From positions 1 to 27,805 of the forward strand of contig CALMBI010000225.1 of assembly GCA_937860115.1 (NCBI GenBank): a DNA stretch of 27,805 bases. Reading direction: 5' to 3'. Shown here piece after piece: positions 23,296 through 27,805 of the stretch. Under the pieces are notes generated by a model that was not told the origin of the DNA, ran no database searches, and worked only from the letters and a program-made list of their open reading frames with translations. How positions within the stretch are numbered: position 1 is the stretch's first letter; the number at the start of each line of letters is the position of its first letter. A program made the position numbers and the translations under genes. This stretch comes from an uncultured Arcobacter sp. GTDB lineage: Bacteria; Campylobacterota; Campylobacteria; Campylobacterales; Arcobacteraceae.

Positions 23296-24396
23296 ATGGA
23301 TAATTACGAATACACAGAACTTTTAAAAGTTTTAAATAAAAAAATACAAAATATAGAGTCGATCTTAAAGCCTAATGAGATAGAAGAAAGGCTACAAGAG
23401 ATAGTTGTTCTTGAACAAGCACCAGATTTTTGGGAAAATGTAGAAAATGCTACAAAAATAGGTCAAGAAAAAAATAGATTACTTGGTCGAAAAGCAAAGT
23501 TTAATAAAGCAAATAAAGCAATAAAAGATGCAAATGAGCTTTATGAGATGGCAACAGCTGATAAAGATGAAGAGACTATAGAGATGCTTTTTGAAGAAGC
23601 AGATGAATTAGAAGAGATCATCAAACAAACAGAAATCGAAGTGATGCTAAGTGGAAAAGATGATGGAAACAATGCGATTGTGACTATTCATCCTGGAGCT
23701 GGTGGGACTGAGAGTTGTGACTGGGCAAGTATGCTTTACCGTATGTATCTTAGATGGTGTGAGCGAAAAGGGTTTAAAGTAGAGATTTTAGACTACCAAG
23801 CTGGTGATGAAGCTGGGATAAAAGATGTGAGTTTTATCGTAAGTGGCGTAAATGCTTATGGGTATCTCAAAGTGGAAACAGGTGTTCATAGACTTGTGAG
23901 AATCTCTCCATTTGACTCAAATGCAAAACGACACACCTCTTTTACTTCGGTGATTGTTTCCCCTGAAGTGGATGATGATATCGATATTGTGGTTGAAGAT
24001 AAAGATATAAGAATCGATACTTATCGTTCAAGTGGCGCTGGTGGACAACATGTCAATAAAACAGAAAGTGCCATCCGAATCACACATATCAAAACAAATA
24101 TCGTAGTGCAATGTCAAAATGATAGAAGCCAACACAAAAATAAAGCAAGTGCTATGAAGATGCTTAAATCTAAACTTTATGAATTAGAACTTGAAAAGCA
24201 ACTTGCAGAAAAAAATGGAACACCAAAAGGAGAAAATGGTTGGGGACATCAAATTAGATCGTATGTGATGCAACCATACCAACAGATCAAAGATACAAGA
24301 AGTGGAATAGGGTATAGTAATGTTGATGGGATACTAGATGGTGATATGGATAAGATGATAGAAGATGTGCTTATTGCCCTCAATACAAAAGAATAG
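23296..24396 (+). CDS. prfB: Peptide chain release factor 2
   Basis: Releases finished proteins at UGA and UAA stop codons. The 366-aa product has the RF2-type recognition motif SPF (204-206) and the GGQ motif (249-251) that triggers hydrolysis. I start it at the ATG at 23296 (MDNYEYTELL); the open frame upstream is a shadow inside the preceding gene. Many bacteria need a programmed +1 shift at an in-frame UGA near codon 25; here the N-terminal region reads straight through with no UGA, so that autoregulation is absent. pgm follows 23 bases downstream. Confidence 0.96.
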   Translation: MDNYEYTELLKVLNKKIQNIESILKPNEIEERLQEIVVLEQAPDFWENVENATKIGQEKNRLLGRKAKFNKANKAIKDANELYEMATADKDEETIEMLFEEADELEEIIKQTEIEVMLSGKDDGNNAIVTIHPGAGGTESCDWASMLYRMYLRWCERKGFKVEILDYQAGDEAGIKDVSFIVSGVNAYGYLKVETGVHRLVRISPFDSNAKRHTSFTSVIVSPEVDDDIDIVVEDKDIRIDTYRSSGAGGQHVNKTESAIRITHIKTNIVVQCQNDRSQHKNKASAMKMLKSKLYELELEKQLAEKNGTPKGENGWGHQIRSYVMQPYQQIKDTRSGIGYSNVDGILDGDMDKMIEDVLIALNTKE

Positions 24397-24419
24397 CAGA
24401 TAATTTAAGGGATAGATTG

Positions 24420-26027
24420 ATGGATAAAAATGCTGGAAAAGTAGCTCCAAAAGAGATTTTAGAAAACATAGCTGAACTTGTAAGTAGGTATTATACTGTT
24501 TATCCTGATATTGATGATAGTGATCAATTAATCGCTTTTGGAACATCTGGACACAGAGGAAGTAGTTTAAAAAAGAGTTTCAATGAAGCACATATTTTAG
24601 CTGTTTCTCAAGCAGTTGTTGATTATAGAAAACAACAAAATATCACAGGTCTTTTATTTTTAGGGATGGATACCCATGCACTCTCAACTCCAGCACACAC
24701 GACGACACTTCAAGTGATGGCTGCAAATGGTGTTGAGGTTTTTTATGCCAAAGGATTTGAATACACTCCTACTCCAGTAATCTCTCATGCAATTTTGACA
24801 CACATTGGAAGTGATGGAATAGTGATCACACCTTCGCACAATCCTCCAAGTGATGGTGGATTTAAATACAATGGTATCGATGGTGGTCCTGCTGATGTAG
24901 ATGCTACAGATTGGATCCAAAATAGAGCAAATGAGTATCTAAAAAATGATCTTCAAGGTGTAAATTTTTTTACTATTGAGGAGGCTTTAGAAACCCCTTG
25001 TATCAAAGAGTATGATTTTATTACACCTTATGTAAGTGATCTAAAAAATGTGATCAATATGGAAGCTATCAAAAATGCAGGACTTAAAATAGGTGCTGAT
25101 GCTATGGGTGGAAGTGGTATGAAGTATTATCATGCCATCAAAGAAAGCTATGGACTTGATATAGAAGTGTTTCATGATGCTGTTGATTTTACATTTTCAT
25201 TTATGCATTGTGATAAAGACGGGAAGATTAGAATGGATTGTTCTTCCCCATATGCTATGGCTGGACTTGTCCAGATGAAAGATAAATTTGATATTGCATT
25301 TGGAAATGATACTGATTTTGATAGACATGGAATAGTGACAAAATCATCTGGACTCCTCAACCCTAATCATTATCTATCTGTCGCTATTGATTATCTTTCT
25401 CGTTCAAGAGATTTTGATGGACTTGGTATAGGTAAAACACTGGTCAGTAGCTCTATGATAGATAGAGTGGCACTTGATAATCAAAAAGAAGTGCTAGAAA
25501 CACCTGTAGGATTTAAATGGTTTGTAAAACCACTTAGTGATGGGAAAATCTTTTTTGGTGGAGAGGAGAGTGCTGGGGCAAGTTTTTTAAGATTTGATAG
25601 AAAAACTTGGAGTAATGATAAAGATGGGATCATTTTAAATCTTCTTGCTGCTGAGATTTTAGCTACGACTAAAAAAGACCCTGGTGAGTATTATGCTGAT
25701 TTAGTAGCAAAACATGGGAATCCAATCTATGCAAGGATAGATGCAGTCGCTAATAGTGAACAAAAAAACATTTTAAAAAATCTAAAACCTGAAGATATCA
25801 AAGCAGATAGTTTAGCTGGTGAAAAGATTGAATCGATCCTTACAACAGCAAGTAATGGCGCTAAGATAGGTGGACTAAAAATCAATACCAAAAATGGATG
25901 GTGTGCTCTAAGACCATCTGGGACAGAGGATGTTTATAAGATTTATGCTGAGAGTTTTATAGATGAAGCACATCTCAAAGCTATCCAAAAAGAGGCTCAA
26001 GAGATCGTGGGAAGTTTTTTTAAGTAA
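24420..26027 (+). CDS. pgm: Alpha-phosphoglucomutase
   Basis: Interconverts glucose 1-phosphate and glucose 6-phosphate, feeding glycogen or cell-surface sugar synthesis. The 535-aa product resembles E. coli Pgm in length. Domain motifs: GTSGHRG near the N-terminus, phosphoserine loop TPSHNPPSDGG with S139, metal loop GNDTDFDRHG (about 297-306), sugar-specificity loop GGEESAGASF, and C-terminal phosphate site RPSGTED. The ATG at 24420 is preferred over the TTG at 24417 because AAGGGA lies about 7 bases before it. Its stop shares a base with the yaaA start. Confidence 0.96.
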   Translation: MDKNAGKVAPKEILENIAELVSRYYTVYPDIDDSDQLIAFGTSGHRGSSLKKSFNEAHILAVSQAVVDYRKQQNITGLLFLGMDTHALSTPAHTTTLQVMAANGVEVFYAKGFEYTPTPVISHAILTHIGSDGIVITPSHNPPSDGGFKYNGIDGGPADVDATDWIQNRANEYLKNDLQGVNFFTIEEALETPCIKEYDFITPYVSDLKNVINMEAIKNAGLKIGADAMGGSGMKYYHAIKESYGLDIEVFHDAVDFTFSFMHCDKDGKIRMDCSSPYAMAGLVQMKDKFDIAFGNDTDFDRHGIVTKSSGLLNPNHYLSVAIDYLSRSRDFDGLGIGKTLVSSSMIDRVALDNQKEVLETPVGFKWFVKPLSDGKIFFGGEESAGASFLRFDRKTWSNDKDGIILNLLAAEILATTKKDPGEYYADLVAKHGNPIYARIDAVANSEQKNILKNLKPEDIKADSLAGEKIESILTTASNGAKIGGLKINTKNGWCALRPSGTEDVYKIYAESFIDEAHLKAIQKEAQEIVGSFFK

Positions 26028-26755
26028 TGAAAATCTTATTAGCTCCTAGTGAAACAAAAAGTGAGGGTGGAGATTTTCCACCATTATCACAAGCAAAAAA
26101 TCTTTTATTTTACAGTAATGAAGTGATAGATACTTATGAAGAGTATCTCAAAAAAAGTTCACTTGAAGAGCTTTCAGAGTGGTTTGGGATTAAAAATCTA
26201 AAAGAGGTAGAAAAATATAAAAGTTCTGTCTTAGTAAAACCTACAAAAAAAGCTATTGAGAGATATACGGGTGTTGCTTATGAAGCGATTGATTATCCAA
26301 ATCTTGATTCAAAAACACAAGAATTTATAGATAAAAATGTAGTGATCTACTCAAATTTATTTGGGGTTGTTTTGGCTTCAAACCTAATTCCAGATTATAA
26401 GTTTAAACAAACAGCTCTTTTACCAAATCTAAACACTGAAAAATACTATGCAAAACATCTAAAATCTTTGCTTGATAATTATCTCGGTGATGAGGTACTC
26501 GACCTGAGTGCTGGGTATTATTTGAAATTTTATAAACCAAAAGCAAATGTGATCACTTACAAATTTTTAAAAGGTGGCAAGGTTGTAAGTCACTTTGCAA
26601 AACACTATAGAGGGGAACTTGTAAAGCAAATTGCACTTAATAATATCACATCATTTGCAGAGCTTATGAATTTTCAATTTGAAAATCTTTCGCTTTTAGA
26701 GATACAACAAAAAGGGAATCTAAAAACGATCATAATGGAGATATCTGAAAAATAA
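26027..26755 (+). CDS. yaaA: YaaA family protein (peroxide stress response, UPF0246)
   Basis: In E. coli YaaA lowers free intracellular iron during peroxide stress; its biochemical activity is not well defined. The 242-aa product has the family blocks LLAPSETK (4-11), ERYTGVAYEAIDY (78-90), YSNLFGVV, VLDLSAGYY and ITYKFLKGGKVVSHFAKHYRGELV. Length is normal. It starts on the last base of the pgm stop (TAATG), so translation is coupled. Whether it serves oxidative-stress protection here is inferred from the family only. Confidence 0.92.
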   Translation: MKILLAPSETKSEGGDFPPLSQAKNLLFYSNEVIDTYEEYLKKSSLEELSEWFGIKNLKEVEKYKSSVLVKPTKKAIERYTGVAYEAIDYPNLDSKTQEFIDKNVVIYSNLFGVVLASNLIPDYKFKQTALLPNLNTEKYYAKHLKSLLDNYLGDEVLDLSAGYYLKFYKPKANVITYKFLKGGKVVSHFAKHYRGELVKQIALNNITSFAELMNFQFENLSLLEIQQKGNLKTIIMEISEK

Positions 26756-26781
26756 AAAAAGCCTAGAAAAATTCTAGGCTT
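26754..26781 (-). terminator. Terminator of the Cys-rich protein gene (possibly also yaaA)
   Basis: GCCTAGAA (26761-26768) pairs with TTCTAGGC (26772-26779) around AAA. On the minus strand it is followed by seven T (complement of 26754-26760), making a strong terminator for the gene at 26805-27164. On the plus strand it has only a short T-tract after yaaA. Confidence 0.85.
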
Positions 26782-26804
26782 AGATTAGAAGAATAAAAAG
26801 CTAA

Positions 26805-27164
26805 CTATTTTTTAGCTGGCTCATTCATTGGACATTTGCCATCTGCACATTTTTGTTTCATTTTTGGATCACATTTTCCATCTTTACATTTACAATTTTT
26901 AGGGTCACAGTTACATTTTCCCTTTGCTTTCATGTCACATTTGCCATTTTTGCATTTTTGACCATTCATATCGCATTTTTCTTTTGATGGACCCTTCATA
27001 TCACATTTTCCAGCACCACCACATTTCATTTGTTTTGGAGCATCTTGCATCATTTGTCCACCACATTTTCCAGGTGCACATTTCATTTCAGCATTTGAAA
27101 CAGAAGCTAGTCCAAATACCATGAATAACGAGAGAATGAAACTTTTTAAAAGTTTGCTGATCAT
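26805..27164 (-). CDS. Secreted Cys/Lys/Met-rich low-complexity protein (119 aa)
   Basis: A Sec signal peptide (about 1-25, ending VSNA) precedes a mature chain of about 94 residues with 14 cysteines. Twelve of these are preceded by Lys and six stand in GKC; KCDMK and DGKC recur. There is no aromatic core, so it is unlikely to fold without metal or modification. This resembles periplasmic metal-binding proteins and the HvfA/bufferin-like precursor peptides whose cysteines are modified by MNIO (DUF692) enzymes, but the typical EGKCG repeat is not exact and no MNIO gene lies in the window. ATG with AAGGA upstream; monocistronic, with its own terminator. A metallothionein-like role is inference. 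Confidence 0.85.
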   Translation of the reverse strand: MISKLLKSFILSLFMVFGLASVSNAEMKCAPGKCGGQMMQDAPKQMKCGGAGKCDMKGPSKEKCDMNGQKCKNGKCDMKAKGKCNCDPKNCKCKDGKCDPKMKQKCADGKCPMNEPAKK

Positions 27165-27263
27165 TTTTTTTCCTTATGTTAGATTTTCAAAATTGTATAA
27201 CTTTAACCTATATATAGACTTAAAATTTATCACACCACTTTTTGCTCTTAATTTTTAATTCGT

Positions 27264-27269
27264 TATAAT
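27264..27269 (+). promoter_or_regulatory. -10 element of serB
   Basis: TATAAT 31 bases before the serB ATG, in the 136-base divergent gap with the Cys-rich gene. A minus-strand TACAAT in the same gap, near 27193-27198, may serve the latter. Confidence 0.55.
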
Positions 27270-27300
27270 CACAAAATTTTTTAAACACAAAGGCAATAGA

Positions 27301-27805
27301 TGAAACTAGCAGTATTTGATTTTGATTCTACACTTATGGATGGGGAGACGATAGATTTTTTAGCTGATGAGCTTGGAATAGGAAAGCAGGTCGCTCAGAT
27401 TACAGAAGAAGCGATGAGTGGAAGACTTGATTTTTTTGAGAGTTTGACTACGAGAGTAGCCCTTTTAAAAGGTTTGCCATATCAAAAAGTTGTAGAGATT
27501 TGTAATAATTTACCTCTTATGAATGGTGCTATTGAAACAGTAAGTGAACTAAAAAAACAAGGGTACAAAGTGATTTGTTTTAGTGGTGGATTTCGAACAG
27601 GGACAACACCAGCAAAAGCTAAACTTGGACTTGATGCTGATTTTGCAAATATTTTACACCATAAAGATGGGATTTTAAGTGGACTTGTCGGTGGTGATAT
27701 GATGTTTGATAGTAGCAAAGGGGATATGATCCAAAGAATCCAAGCACTTTTGGGTGCAACTGTTGAAAACACACTAGTATGTGGAGATGGTGCAAATGAT
27801 AGAAG
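27301..27805 (+). CDS. serB: Phosphoserine phosphatase, HAD family (3' end missing)
   Basis: Removes phosphate from phosphoserine in the last step of serine synthesis. 168 codons are visible before the window ends. HAD motif I is DFDSTLMDGE (D7, D9), motif II is FSGGF, the motif III lysine is in SSKGD, and motif IV GDGANDR is cut by the window end. The E-x-x-D cap segment right after motif I (GETIDFLADELG) and the SGGF motif favour SerB over other HAD phosphatases. It lacks an N-terminal ACT domain, so this is the short form. ATG with AAAGG upstream. Confidence 0.93.

Noticed and set aside
23296..23420. Programmed +1 frameshift in prfB
   Set aside because: The RF2 N-terminal region is read in one frame with no UGA and no CUU-UGA shift site.
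27482..27772. 96-aa open frame on the minus strand
   Set aside because: Lies opposite serB, whose HAD motifs are all in frame; the antisense frame has no recognisable features.

Overview
The window is ordinary-looking chromosome from an AT-rich member of the Campylobacterota (Epsilonproteobacteria), probably free-living and Sulfurimonas/Arcobacter-like rather than a strict pathogen. The evidence is family-level: a three-domain NifU, a CheV, bamD directly before lon (as in Campylobacter and Helicobacter), a stand-alone atpB away from the rest of the ATP synthase genes, extended -10 promoters with poor -35 boxes, and several TTG/GTG starts. No phage, insertion sequence, CRISPR array, tRNA or rRNA gene was seen. 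No gene-free stretch exceeds 300 bases; the largest gaps (about 120-180 bases) hold promoters, hairpins or a micro-ORF.

Layout. 1-761: 3' part of nifU, ending at a bidirectional terminator shared with the convergent cheV (843-1754, minus). 1844-3832 (minus): operon bpt-murG-69-aa protein. 3961-7981 (plus): two nitrogen genes, gdhA and glnD. 8104-8493: a histidine-kinase remnant holding only the ATPase domain. 8588-9508: ppaC. 9514-9600: a long imperfect hairpin. 9641-14621 (plus): bamD, lon, a membrane/coiled-coil protein, a rhomboid protease, a membrane-anchored zinc-ribbon protein and an aldo/keto reductase, closely packed. 14800-17489: gatB-hom. 17506-21198 (minus): a ThiE/TenI-like gene, atpB, a 365-aa coiled-coil protein of unknown function, and ilvA, which is translationally coupled to the 365-aa gene. 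21235-22323: trmD-rplS ending at a strong terminator. 22398-26755 (plus): a PLP enzyme of the D-cysteine desulfhydrase/ACC deaminase fold, prfB, pgm and yaaA. 26805-27164 (minus): a secreted Cys/Lys-rich peptide. 27301 to the end: 5' part of serB.

How the genes work together. gdhA and glnD are ammonium assimilation and its PII-based sensing. hom, ilvA and serB are amino-acid metabolism. gatB, trmD, rplS and prfB are translation. bamD, lon, the rhomboid protease and bpt (N-degron pathway) are envelope and protein quality control.

Most interesting signals. Four genes (bpt, the ThiE-like gene, ilvA, prfB) have a -10-like hexamer only 6-7 bases before the start codon and no Shine-Dalgarno sequence, which suggests leaderless mRNAs. 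The other notable items are the 87-nt hairpin between ppaC and bamD, the GKC-repeat secreted protein, the 365-aa protein with a recent in-frame 42-bp tandem duplication, and a triple repeat at the hom/ThiE-like convergent ends. I did not find a clear new multi-gene defence or metabolic system.
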